Assembly: GCF_048066115.1 (NCBI RefSeq)
Contig: NZ_JBLTYX010000013.1
Coordinates: 1-64,000, forward strand
Source of the DNA: Niveispirillum sp048066115
GTDB lineage: Bacteria > Pseudomonadota > Alphaproteobacteria > Azospirillales > Azospirillaceae
Length of the DNA: 64,000 nt
Direction: 5' to 3'
Of this stretch, positions 50,377 to 58,844 are shown piece after piece; position 1 is the stretch's first letter, and every line of letters starts with the position of its first letter. Below the pieces are notes generated by a model. That model saw only the letters and a list, made by a program, of their open reading frames with translations, was not told where the DNA came from and did not search any database. Position numbers and translations under genes: made by a program.

Positions 50377-53367
50377 CTACTCTGCCCGCACTTCCACCGG
50401 CAGGGTGATCAGGAAGCGTGTGCCGTGGCCGGGGACCGAGGCCAGGTCGATGGTGCCCTGGAGCGGGCCTGTCACCAGATTGTGCACGATATGCAGGCCC
50501 AGGCCGGTGCCGCCGCTGTCGCGCTTGGTGGTGAAGAACGGGTCGAAGGCCTTGGCCTGCACGTCGGCAGGCATGCCGACGCCATTGTCGGTGATGGCGA
50601 TGGCCACCCGGTCGCTGGCCGCCCGGCCGATGGAGATCAGGATTTCCGGCTTCTCCACGCCCGTGAAGCCATGGACGACGGCATTCTGCACCAGGTTGGC
50701 CACCACCTGGGCCAGCAGGCCGGGCAGGGTGCTGATGGCCAGGCCCTGCGTGCCGTCGATGGAGACGGTGACGCGGCGCTGCCGGATCATCGGTTCCAGG
50801 CTTTTCAGCACGTCGCCGACATAGGCGGCCAGGTCCACGGTGCGCAGCGCCTCGCTGCTGCGGTCGGCGGAGACCTGCTTGAAACTGCGCACCAGGTCGG
50901 CGGCGCGTTCCAGATTGCCGGTGAGGATGCGCAGGCCTTCGTCCAGCTTCTCCAGGAACCCTTCCAGGGCGGCGCGCTTCAGCTGGTTGCCGCCGAAGGA
51001 CCGGGCGATCTCGTCGCGTTCGCCCTGCAGGTGCGTGGCCATGGTGAAGGCCACGCCCAGCGGCGTATTGATCTCATGCGCCACGCCGGCCACCAGCTGG
51101 CCCAGCGAGGCATGCTTTTCCTGCTGCACCAGCCGCCCCTGCGTGGCGCGCAGTTCCGACAGCGTGCTGTCCACCTTGGCATAGGCGGCGGCGTTGGACA
51201 GGGCGATGGCGCCATAGGCCGCCAGCGACCGGAAGATCAGCTTCTCCCGCTCCCCATAGGCGTTCTCGTCCGCCGACTGCACCGTCATCACGCCCAGCAG
51301 GCGGGCGCCCACCATCAGCGGCGACAGCAGCAGGGTACGCATGAAGCGCGTACCGGGAATATGGGAGGGGGAGGATTGTTCGTGCGGGCCGCGCAGGACC
51401 AGCAGTTCCTGATGCTCGCGCGCGCAGCGTGCCACCAGCGATACGGGGTCCGACAGGCGCCGCCGGACGCCGGGCAGCGGCCGCCCGCCTTCCAGCCCGT
51501 AACGCAGCTCCAGCTGCTCCCCGCTCTCGTCCACGACATAGACGGAGAAGGCGTCCAGCTCCATCATCGTGCCGGCATGGCGGTGCAGGGCGTGGAACAC
51601 CGCCTCGGCATCCAGGGTCGACGTGATCTGCTGGCCGATGCGGCCCAGCAGCTCCAGGGTCTGCGTCGCCTCATGCAATGCTGCGGCGCGGGCCGCCTCG
51701 GCCGATGCCAGCTGGCGATGATAATCGCCCTCGGCCTTCAGCCGTTCCGTCTCGAACCCCGCCTGCATGGCCAGCAGCCGGTCGCTGACCTCCCGGCTGT
51801 GGATGATGCCGCGCGCCTGACCGGCACGGCGTTCCCAATGCAGGGCTTGGCCCATCTCGCCCGCCGCCTCGTATGCGCGGGCCAGGGCCGACAACAGGTC
51901 GGCGGACGCGGTATAGCCCTGGATCGACTCGGCCAGATCCAGGGCGCGGCGCAGGAAATGGATGGCGGCGGTGTCCCCTTCCTCCCTGTCGGTCGGCGGG
52001 GGCAGGTCGGGGAAACGCTGATGGATGCCGGCCTTGGCCCGCAGCACATCGATCTCCCGCCAGCGGTCGCCGCGCCCGCGCACAAGGGCCAGGGCCGCGT
52101 CGGCCGCCGAAACGGCATCGTCGCAGCGGTCCAGCAGGGTCAGGGCGCGGGCCCGGCCGCACTGGGCCTCGGCCTGCAGATCGGTCTGTTCCAGGTCGTC
52201 GGCGATGTTCAGCAGGTCGTCGAACCAGCGCAGCCCCGCCGCCGGGTCGCCGACATCCAGCTCCAGATCGCCCAGATACTGGCAGGCGATGGCATGGTTG
52301 CGTGACCGCCCGAACGGGGCCAGCCATTCCAGCGATTCCAGCAGCAGGTGGCGGGCACGGCCCGTCTGTTGCAACCGGCGCAGCGTGTCGCCCATGCCGC
52401 GCAGGCACTGGCCCACGGCGGCGGGCCAGCCCGTGCCGCGGGCCAGGACATGCGCCCGCTCCCGCCACAGGAATTCGCTGACATAATCGTTCAGGTTGGC
52501 GTGTGCCGCCCCGACATTGCCGGCCAGCAGCACGGCCAGCCGCATCTGCCCGGCCAGCACCGCCTGGTCGCAACCGCGCTGGTAATGGCGCAGGGCCTTC
52601 TGGAAATCGCCATGGGCGAAACAGATGCCGCCGTGGAAATAGGCGGCGACCGCGTCCAGGCCCGGATGTTCCAGCAGCGGTCCCTGCGGCAGCAGCGGCG
52701 CCCATTGCGCCTCCGCCGCCGTGGCGTCGCCGAACAGCGCGTCGCGCGCCATCCAGGCCTGGGCGATCTGCTGGCGCATGGCATCGCCGGCCCGCTGATA
52801 CAGGCTGTTGGCGTTGCGATGGGCCTGGATGCGGCGGCGGGTCTGGCCACGGTCCAGGGCCAGCAGCGCCTCCGTCATGGCGGCATCGCCCTCGCCCAGC
52901 AGGTCGCCGATCTGGCGGAAGGTGGCCCGCGCGCTCTCCAGCAATGCCTCGGCCTGGTCCAGTTCGGCGAACAGGGCCTTGGCCTCCGCCTTGATCAGCA
53001 GCAGCCGCGCGGTCAGGCGGCGCAGCTCCCGCTCATTGGCGCCGGTGGCATAGGGCAGCAGCCCCATCGCCTCGCCCACCATCTCCAACGCCGCGCGCGT
53101 GTCGCGTTGGCGGTTGTACCAGGCCAGGGTGGTCAGCAGCAGCAGGCGCTGCACCGGGTCCTGGGCATTGACCATATGATGTTCAGCCGACAGCACCTGC
53201 TCGGCCAGGCCGTAAAGGTCCAGGGGCGCGACCAGGGAAGAGCCGGGAAGGGTGGGATATTCCACCACCGGCGGCATCTCACCGGAAAAATCGTCAAGAT
53301 AGGGCAAGGCCGGCGGCCCGCCGGCCGGCGACACATCCTCATCCCTATCCGCCACACTGTCCGCCAT
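50377..53367 (-). CDS. Large soluble sensor histidine kinase with TPR-like and GAF domains
   Basis: A 996-residue cytoplasmic kinase without TM helices. About residues 1-560 form helical TPR-like repeats (e.g. HGDFQKALRHYQRGCDQAV). A coiled-coil linker (about 560-610) leads to a GAF domain (about 610-740). The kinase core has the H box ASLGQLVAGVAHEINTPLG with His near 765, N box NLVQNAVVHG, G1 DNGVGMP, F FDPFFTTK and G2 GGTGLGLHIV. No receiver domain or adjacent response regulator is seen, so its partner is elsewhere. The start at 53367 is preferred over an ATG 54 nt upstream; evidence is modest. Confidence 0.92.
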   Translation of the reverse strand: MADSVADRDEDVSPAGGPPALPYLDDFSGEMPPVVEYPTLPGSSLVAPLDLYGLAEQVLSAEHHMVNAQDPVQRLLLLTTLAWYNRQRDTRAALEMVGEAMGLLPYATGANERELRRLTARLLLIKAEAKALFAELDQAEALLESARATFRQIGDLLGEGDAAMTEALLALDRGQTRRRIQAHRNANSLYQRAGDAMRQQIAQAWMARDALFGDATAAEAQWAPLLPQGPLLEHPGLDAVAAYFHGGICFAHGDFQKALRHYQRGCDQAVLAGQMRLAVLLAGNVGAAHANLNDYVSEFLWRERAHVLARGTGWPAAVGQCLRGMGDTLRRLQQTGRARHLLLESLEWLAPFGRSRNHAIACQYLGDLELDVGDPAAGLRWFDDLLNIADDLEQTDLQAEAQCGRARALTLLDRCDDAVSAADAALALVRGRGDRWREIDVLRAKAGIHQRFPDLPPPTDREEGDTAAIHFLRRALDLAESIQGYTASADLLSALARAYEAAGEMGQALHWERRAGQARGIIHSREVSDRLLAMQAGFETERLKAEGDYHRQLASAEAARAAALHEATQTLELLGRIGQQITSTLDAEAVFHALHRHAGTMMELDAFSVYVVDESGEQLELRYGLEGGRPLPGVRRRLSDPVSLVARCAREHQELLVLRGPHEQSSPSHIPGTRFMRTLLLSPLMVGARLLGVMTVQSADENAYGEREKLIFRSLAAYGAIALSNAAAYAKVDSTLSELRATQGRLVQQEKHASLGQLVAGVAHEINTPLGVAFTMATHLQGERDEIARSFGGNQLKRAALEGFLEKLDEGLRILTGNLERAADLVRSFKQVSADRSSEALRTVDLAAYVGDVLKSLEPMIRQRRVTVSIDGTQGLAISTLPGLLAQVVANLVQNAVVHGFTGVEKPEILISIGRAASDRVAIAITDNGVGMPADVQAKAFDPFFTTKRDSGGTGLGLHIVHNLVTGPLQGTIDLASVPGHGTRFLITLPVEVRAE

Positions 53368-53538
53368 GGACCGCCCAGACCCGCACCGCCGTTTTAGCGC
53401 ACCCCGCCGACGGCATTTCAATCAAATGCTACGCAACATGCGGCCGAAGGGCAAATCCGTTCGGGGGGCCTTTGCACGATTCCCGGCTTTTGCCGCCACC
53501 TGTGGTCGCAAAGCCATGGAAAGGGGAACGCGGAACGG

Positions 53539-55341
53539 TCAGGCCGGCTGCGGTGCCGGCCCCTCGGGCTCGCTGTCGGTCGGGGGCGGCGGCGCGTCGG
53601 TTTCCACCGGCAGGTCGACGGCGACGATGGCGGCCGCCACCGGGGCCATGCTGGCCAGGCCTTCCGCGATCATGCCGCGTGCGGTTTCCCGCTCACCCAT
53701 CACCACGGTGCTGGCGCCGTTCTGGGTCAGATAGACCACTTCCTCGTCGGCATGGGCGCGGGCGATGATGGGCAGGGACGGGCTGGCCACCCGCGTCTGG
53801 CGGATGATCTGTCCCGCCTCGAACGAACCGGGTATGGCGATGAACATCAGCCTGGCCCCGTGCAGGTTCAGCGCGGACAGCACGTCGGGCAGGACGGCAT
53901 TGCCCACCACCACCTCCACGCCCTGCTCACGCAGGCTGTCGATGCGCTTCTGGTTGTCCTCCACCACCAGGTAGGGAATGGCTTCCTCGCGCAGGCGGGC
54001 GGAGATCAGGCTGCCCACACGGCCATGGCCGATGATGATGGCATGGCCGGTCAGGCCGGTGGCGGGGATGGGCTCGCGCGTGGGTTCCGGTGCGGCCGGG
54101 GCGGTGGGATCGGCACCGGGTTCCAGCTTGTGGCCGAACTTGTCGATCAGGGTGAACATCACCGGGTTCAGCAGGATCGACAGGATGGCGCCCACCAGCA
54201 CCAGGTCATGCCCCTCCTGCGGCAGCAGGCCCAGATTGAGGCCCAGGGCCGCCAGGATGAAGGAGAATTCGCCGATCTGCGCCAGGCTGGCGGAAATGGT
54301 GAGCGCCGTGCTGCGCGGGTGGCCGAAGGCCAGCACGATCAGGTAGGCGGCGATGGACTTGCCGAACACGATGATCAACACCGTGGCCAGCACCGGCAGC
54401 GGCCGCTCGATCAGGATGGCCGGATCGAACATCATGCCGACCGACACGAAGAACAGCACGGCGAACGCATCACGCAGCGGCAGGGATTCCTCTGCCGCGC
54501 GGTGCGACAGGGGCGAGCCCGACAGGACCATGCCGGCAAAGAAGGCGCCCAGCGCGAAGGAGACACCGAACAGGGTGGCGGCGCCATAGGCCACGCCCAG
54601 CGCGATGGCCAGCACGGCCAGCCGGAACAGCTCGCGCGAACCGCTATGCGCCACCTCGTGCAGGACCCAGGGGATGACGCGCTTGCCCACCACCAGCATC
54701 AGGGCCACGAAGGCGGCGACCTTGCCGAGCGTGATGGCGATGACGGTGATCAGCTGTTCGGTGGACAGGCTGGCCGAGGCGACGGCGGCTTCCGCACCCT
54801 CCGCTCCGGCCTTGTCGCCCAGCAGCCCGGCCAGGGCCGGCAGCAGCACCAGCGCCAGGACCATGGCCAGATCCTCGACGATCAGCCAGCCGATGGCGAT
54901 GCGCCCGCGCTTGCTGTCGACCAGGCGCCGCTCCTGCAAGGCGCGCAGCAGCACGACGGTGGAGGCGACCGACAGGGCCAGGCCGAAAACCAGGCCGGCG
55001 CCCAGGGTCCAGCCCAGGGCCCAGGACAGGCCCATGCCCATCAGTGTGGCGATACCGATCTGGCCGATGGCACCGGGGATGGCGATGGCCTTCACCGACA
55101 TCAGGTCCTTGACGGAGAAATGCAGGCCGACGCCGAACATCAGCAAGATGACGCCGATTTCCGCCAGCTGCGGCGCCAGGTTCATGTCGGCGACATAGCC
55201 CGGCGTGCCCGGCCCGATCATGACGCCGGCCAGCAGATAGCCCACCAGCGGCGAGATTTTCAGTTTCTGCGCAACGGCCCCGAAAATGAACGCCAGCGCC
55301 AAGGCTGCGACGATCATGGTGATCAGGGGCACGTCATGCAT
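53539..55341 (-). CDS. Kef/YbaL-type cation:proton antiporter (CPA2) with TrkA-N domain
   Basis: A 600-residue protein: an N-terminal Na/H-exchanger domain of about 12 TM helices (about 5-390; KISPLVGYLLAGVMIGPGTPG, then LGAFFAGMVLSG) and a cytosolic TrkA-N domain (about 425-540) with the nucleotide-binding GHGRVGSLISARL. It ends in a Pro/Glu-rich tail. It matches the YbaL subgroup. Likely role: potassium or proton efflux under stress, gated by NAD(H) or another ligand. The start at 55341 follows the family N-terminus. Confidence 0.93.
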   Translation of the reverse strand: MHDVPLITMIVAALALAFIFGAVAQKLKISPLVGYLLAGVMIGPGTPGYVADMNLAPQLAEIGVILLMFGVGLHFSVKDLMSVKAIAIPGAIGQIGIATLMGMGLSWALGWTLGAGLVFGLALSVASTVVLLRALQERRLVDSKRGRIAIGWLIVEDLAMVLALVLLPALAGLLGDKAGAEGAEAAVASASLSTEQLITVIAITLGKVAAFVALMLVVGKRVIPWVLHEVAHSGSRELFRLAVLAIALGVAYGAATLFGVSFALGAFFAGMVLSGSPLSHRAAEESLPLRDAFAVLFFVSVGMMFDPAILIERPLPVLATVLIIVFGKSIAAYLIVLAFGHPRSTALTISASLAQIGEFSFILAALGLNLGLLPQEGHDLVLVGAILSILLNPVMFTLIDKFGHKLEPGADPTAPAAPEPTREPIPATGLTGHAIIIGHGRVGSLISARLREEAIPYLVVEDNQKRIDSLREQGVEVVVGNAVLPDVLSALNLHGARLMFIAIPGSFEAGQIIRQTRVASPSLPIIARAHADEEVVYLTQNGASTVVMGERETARGMIAEGLASMAPVAAAIVAVDLPVETDAPPPPTDSEPEGPAPQPA

Positions 55342-55390
55342 GGTGGGCCTGCCTTTCAACACCGGGCCAATGACCGCTCGGGCCTTGACC

Positions 55391-55430
55391 TCTCAACCAT
55401 TTGATCCAATATCACCCAATATGGTTGAGA
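55391..55430. promoter_or_regulatory. 10-bp perfect inverted repeat at the XRE gene start
   Basis: TCTCAACCAT (55391-55400) and ATGGTTGAGA (55421-55430) are exact complements separated by 20 bp. CCAATAT occurs twice between or next to them, 10 bp apart. The site covers the first possible ATG of the XRE gene and lies between it and the divergent antiporter gene. It is a likely autoregulatory operator. Confidence 0.5.
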
Positions 55431-55447
55431 CTTTCCGGATTACAACC

Positions 55448-55720
55448 GTGCCCCATGAACTTTCTCCCGCGCAATGCCGTGCCGCGCGCGGCCTGCTGGA
55501 CTGGAGCCAGGAGCAGCTGGCCCAGGCATCGGGATTGTCGCGCAGCACGGTGCGCGATTTCGAAAGCGGCCGGCATGAACCGCACCGGGGCAGCGTGACG
55601 CTGATCCTGCAGACCCTGGCCGGACAGGGGGTGGAACCCGTGGCGGCGGTGGATGGTGCGGGGGAGGGTGTGCGGTTCCGGGTGGGGACGGTGCCGGACC
55701 CTCTCCCTCCCATCGGCTGA
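55448..55720 (+). CDS. Small XRE-family HTH regulator
   Basis: A 90-residue (GTG at 55448) or 99-residue (ATG at 55421) DNA-binding protein with a single Cro/C1-type helix-turn-helix: LSPAQCRAARGLLDWSQEQLAQASGLSRSTVRDFESGR. The ATG lies inside the inverted repeat and lacks a Shine-Dalgarno, so the GTG may be the true start. The last codons (VPDPLPPIG) lie inside a large inverted repeat, which may have replaced the original C-terminus. It is divergent from the Kef-type antiporter and could regulate it. Confidence 0.8.
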   Translation: MPHELSPAQCRAARGLLDWSQEQLAQASGLSRSTVRDFESGRHEPHRGSVTLILQTLAGQGVEPVAAVDGAGEGVRFRVGTVPDPLPPIG

Positions 55721-55852
55721 CGCCGACGGGTCCCTCCCTCTCCCGTTCTACGGGAGAGGGTAGAAATTCAAGGATGCCGCAGCCGATACCTTCGCCCTCG
55801 CCCGCTTGCGGGAGAGGGAGGGACCCGCCGCGCAGCGGTGGGAGGGAGAGGG
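55699..55852. repeat. Large G/C-rich inverted repeat with nested hairpins
   Basis: Perfect 18-bp arms lie at 55728-55745 and 55809-55826. Pairing continues outward to 55699 and 55852, interrupted only by an inner segment that forms its own small hairpin on each side (CGGCTGACGCCG on the left, CCGCGCAGCGG on the right). Two nested hairpins use the CGGGAGAGGG unit. It sits between the convergent XRE and RlmI-like genes and covers the XRE stop. Units like this recur in many proteobacterial genomes and can act as bidirectional terminators. Confidence 0.75.
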
Positions 55853-55865
55853 GGGGTAATCCCCC

Positions 55866-57113
55866 TCAATCCAGCGCGAACACCATCGCTTTCAGATACT
55901 GCGTCTCCGGCAGCAGCGGATGCACCGGATGGTCGCTGCCCGCACCGGCGAAGCGCAGGATGCGGCCCTGGCGGCCGGCCTCGCCCAGGCCGCGCGCTAC
56001 TTCCGTGTGGAACAAGGGCGGCTCCATATTGTGGGAGCAACTGGCCACCAGCAGCATGCCGCCGGGCGCCACCAGACGGGCGGCGGCCTTGGTCATGCGG
56101 CGATAGGCGCGGCTGCCCACGGCCAGGTCCTTCTTCGATTTCACGAAGGCCGGCGGGTCGGCGATCACCACCTCGAACGTCCTGCCTTCCGCCACCCACT
56201 GGTCCATCAGGTTGAAGGCGTCGCCCTTCTGTGCCGTTACCCGGTCGGCCACGCCATTGGCCTCCGCCGCCTTGGTGGCGATGGACAGCGACAGGGCGGA
56301 ACGGTCGACCAGGGTCACGTGGGCCGCGCCGCGCTTGGCGGCCAGCACGCCGAAGCCGCCGGCATAGGTGTAGAAATCCACCACCGACTTGCCCTTGCAC
56401 AGGTCGGCGATGAAGGAGCGGTTGTCGCGCTGGTCGAAGAACCAGCCGGTCTTCTGCCCCTCCGACAGGTCGGCGAAGAAGGTGGCGCCATTCTCCTCCA
56501 GCCCGATCAGCCCTTCGACCGAACCCTTGACCACCTTCACCTCCTCCGGCAACCCCTCATAGGTGCGGGCCGTGCTGTCATTGCGCAGCACGACGGCCGA
56601 CGGGTTCAGCACCTCGTCCAGGGCGTTCAGGATCATGGGCAGGCGGCGGTCCATGGCTACATTGTTGGCCTGGACGACGACCACATCGCCGTACCGGTCG
56701 ATGATCAGGGCCGGCAGGCCATCGCTTTCGGCATGGATCAGCCGGTAGAAGGGCCGGTCATAGAGCCGTTCGCGGATTTCCAGCGCCCGGCGGATGCGGC
56801 GCGCGAAGAAGGCGGTGTCGATGGCTTCCGCCGGATCGCGGGTCAGGAACCGCGCGCAGATCAGGGAATGCGGGTTGAAGGCGGCGATGCCCAGCGTGGC
56901 CCCGCCGGCATCGGTGACGCGCACCACGGACCCGGCCGGCAACGCCTTGGCCGCCTTGTCCATGTCCACCTCGTTGGAATAGACCCAGGGATGGCCATGC
57001 TGCGCGCGCTTGTGCCGGCCCGCCTGGATGCGGATCACGGGCAAGGCGGCCGGCTTGGGCACGGTCTCGGAAGCGGTGGGGGCGGGGGCCGTCGCGGCGG
57101 TGATGTCGGTCAT
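55866..57113 (-). CDS. RlmI-like class I SAM-dependent rRNA methyltransferase
   Basis: A 415-residue protein with an N-terminal PUA domain (about 25-100; GHPWVYSNEV), an EEHEE-type middle domain with DGLPALIIDRYGD near 130, and a Rossmann methyltransferase with VVDFYTYAGGFGVLAAKRGA (motif I near 245) and the cytosine-C5 motif IV VIADPPAFVKSKKD near 320. A late Cys in VASCSHN fits the catalytic Cys. This is the YccW/RlmI family that makes m5C in 23S rRNA. The exact target is inferred. Confidence 0.9.
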   Translation of the reverse strand: MTDITAATAPAPTASETVPKPAALPVIRIQAGRHKRAQHGHPWVYSNEVDMDKAAKALPAGSVVRVTDAGGATLGIAAFNPHSLICARFLTRDPAEAIDTAFFARRIRRALEIRERLYDRPFYRLIHAESDGLPALIIDRYGDVVVVQANNVAMDRRLPMILNALDEVLNPSAVVLRNDSTARTYEGLPEEVKVVKGSVEGLIGLEENGATFFADLSEGQKTGWFFDQRDNRSFIADLCKGKSVVDFYTYAGGFGVLAAKRGAAHVTLVDRSALSLSIATKAAEANGVADRVTAQKGDAFNLMDQWVAEGRTFEVVIADPPAFVKSKKDLAVGSRAYRRMTKAAARLVAPGGMLLVASCSHNMEPPLFHTEVARGLGEAGRQGRILRFAGAGSDHPVHPLLPETQYLKAMVFALD

Positions 57114-57200
57114 GGCGCGGAAAATAACGCCGGGGCCGCCCGCCGCTCAAGTCACAAGGCGGCCACCCTGCCATTCAAAAGCCATGGCTGCCGCAGCAAT

Positions 57201-57277
57201 AGGCCGGCGACTGCCGGCCCGCGCCACGTGGCGCGTAAGCCAAGGGCGCGGATGCGCCCGCCCGGCGCCTGAGGGAA
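57201..57277 (-). repeat. Structured three-hairpin repeat, copy 2
   Basis: Minus-strand copy of the element at 50233-50309. Read on the minus strand it starts TTCCCTCAGGCGCCGGGC and has hairpins GGGCGC-ATCC-GCGCCC, GCGCCAC|GTGGCGC and GGCCGGC-AGTC-GCCGGCC. Three pairs in stem 1 and two in stem 2 differ from copy 1 with both partners changed; everything else is identical. It starts 10 nt after the stop of the gene at 57288-57743 and lies upstream of the RlmI-like gene. A TTTTGAA after both copies may be part of the unit. Confidence 0.85.
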
Positions 57278-57287
57278 CAGAACAACA

Positions 57288-57743
57288 TTACCCCAGCGGC
57301 CGGCACAGGCGCAGATCCTCGCGATGGTGGCCATGCTCCAGCGCGCGGGCCAGTGCCATGGACACGCCCGCCCCCACCCCCTCGCGCTGCGGCAGGTGCA
57401 GGTGCACGGCCCCGCAATCCAGGTGCCCGGCCACGCGGTCCATGTCTTCCAGCAGCAGGTCGATGGCCGCTTCCGGTTCGATCAGGTCCATGGCCAGGAA
57501 CATGTCCACCTGCAAGACCCGCCCATGCCTGGGGCTGGGCAGCGCTTGGAAGGCGTAGAGGCCGTGGATATAGCCATGGTCGCCCTCCACCGTGTGGATG
57601 CCGCCATCGGGAAGGTCCATCAGGGCTGCGGCATAATGGCGCCAGGCATCGCGGTCATGGGCCGCGCGCCCGGTCTGCACCAGCGGCCAGGCCTGGTCGA
57701 TGCGCCGGCGGTCCAGCGGCTTGACGGAAAAACGGTCGGACAT
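57288..57743 (-). CDS. Conserved-looking protein of unknown function, possibly GNAT-fold
   Basis: A 151-residue cytosolic protein (160 if a GTG at 57770 is used). Its layout (N-terminal FSVKPLDRRRIDQAWPLVQ, a strand-helix pattern around VLQVDMFLAMDLIEPEAAIDLLLEDMDRVA, and a C-terminal helix) recalls GNAT acetyltransferases. The acetyl-CoA-binding R/Q-x-x-G-x-G/A motif is not evident, so activity is uncertain. It lies divergent from the fnr-type gene, and a perfect FNR box lies about 120 bp upstream of its start. It could be an oxygen-regulated gene. I do not recognise a named family. Confidence 0.7.
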   Translation of the reverse strand: MSDRFSVKPLDRRRIDQAWPLVQTGRAAHDRDAWRHYAAALMDLPDGGIHTVEGDHGYIHGLYAFQALPSPRHGRVLQVDMFLAMDLIEPEAAIDLLLEDMDRVAGHLDCGAVHLHLPQREGVGAGVSMALARALEHGHHREDLRLCRPLG

Positions 57744-57770
57744 TGTCACCCGTTCCGGCGAGATATGCAC

Positions 57771-58069
57771 GGCGAAGTCTCTGTCTGTCTGAACATGGCC
57801 CGCCGCCGATCGGGAAACGACGGCAGCTTTCGACAGTTAACCGACATGCAAGGGGCCTTGCCTTGATCTAGATCAAGGCGCCCTCGGCCACATGGGCCTA
57901 ATCGTCTGGATATGTGTTCATCGGCCAATCATTATGAAATCCTTCCATTGGCCGGCGGACCTGACTGGGACATTCCGCCAGCTTTGCTATGCGCCGCGGA
58001 TCATGTCCAATAGGCGCATCCTGTTTTTGGATGGAAATCCGGAAACGATGCTGGATAGGAGAGCCGGAG
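57771..58069. promoter_or_regulatory. Divergent regulatory region upstream of the fnr-type gene
   Basis: A 299-bp gap without a visible gene. It holds the FNR box at 57863-57876 and, further toward the fnr-type gene, a hairpin with CGGCCAAT (57922-57929) and ATTGGCCG (57947-57954) arms and a 17-nt loop that would fall in the 5' leader. Confidence 0.5.
57863..57876. promoter_or_regulatory. Perfect FNR/FixK box
   Basis: TTGATCTAGATCAA matches the FNR/FixK consensus TTGAT-N4-ATCAA exactly and is embedded in a 20-bp perfect palindrome (57860-57879). It lies about 194 bp upstream of the fnr-type gene and about 120 bp upstream of the divergent small gene. Confidence 0.85.
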
Positions 58070-58813
58070 ATGGCGTTGGCTGAACATGCTTGCACGCGCG
58101 AAAGCACCATTGCCGCCCGCGTCGACATCTCCCCCTGCAATGCCTGCCCCGTGCGCACCATGTCCGTCTGCTCCGCCCTGGAAGCGGACGAACTGAAGCG
58201 TCTGGCCGATATCCTGGTCTCCGTGAAGGTCGATGCCGGCCATACCCTGTTCGCGGAGGGCGATGGCGCCGACACGCTGTTCAATGTCACCACCGGCACC
58301 ATGAAGCTCTACAAGCTGCTGCCCGACGGGCGGCGGCAGATCACCGGGTTCCTGCTGCCCGGCGATTTCCTGGGCCTGTCGATCAACGACACCTATGCCT
58401 ATTCGGCCGAATCGGTGACGTCGGCCACGCTCTGCCGCTTCCCGCGCCGCCGGTTGGAAGGGTTGCTGGAGGATTATCCCAAGATGCAGCGCCGGCTGTT
58501 CGCCATGGCGTCCAGCGAGCTGGCGGCCGCCCAGGACCAGATGCTGCTGCTGGGCCGCAAGAATGCCAAGGAGCGTATCGCGTCGTTCCTGCTGATGCTG
58601 TCGGAGCGCGCCAAGCGCCGCGGTTATGCCGAGAACCCCGTGCATGTGCCGATGAGCCGGTCGGACATCGCCGATTATCTGGGCCTGACCACGGAAACGG
58701 TCAGCCGCACCTTCACCCAGCTGAAGACCAGCCGCGCCATCTCCCTGCTGGAGGGAGGCAAGGTCCGCCTGAACGATCTGGAAGCCTTGCATGAGCTGGC
58801 CGAAGGGGTCTGA
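58070..58813 (+). CDS. Oxygen-responsive Crp/Fnr regulator (FnrN/FixK type)
   Basis: A 247-residue regulator with an FNR-like iron-sulfur signature: Cys23-X2-Cys26-X7-Cys34 plus Cys122, four ligands for an oxygen-labile [4Fe-4S] cluster. A cNMP-like beta-roll (about 40-130), dimer helix and C-terminal HTH follow; the recognition helix contains ETVSR, which gives E-xx-SR specificity for TTGAT half-sites. The start at 58070 is preceded by AGGAGA. The FNR box upstream suggests autoregulation or control of the divergent gene. It should switch genes for low-oxygen growth. Confidence 0.93.
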   Translation: MALAEHACTRESTIAARVDISPCNACPVRTMSVCSALEADELKRLADILVSVKVDAGHTLFAEGDGADTLFNVTTGTMKLYKLLPDGRRQITGFLLPGDFLGLSINDTYAYSAESVTSATLCRFPRRRLEGLLEDYPKMQRRLFAMASSELAAAQDQMLLLGRKNAKERIASFLLMLSERAKRRGYAENPVHVPMSRSDIADYLGLTTETVSRTFTQLKTSRAISLLEGGKVRLNDLEALHELAEGV

Positions 58814-58844
58814 TCCTGCATTCCTGCGGGGGGAGAACGGGGAG

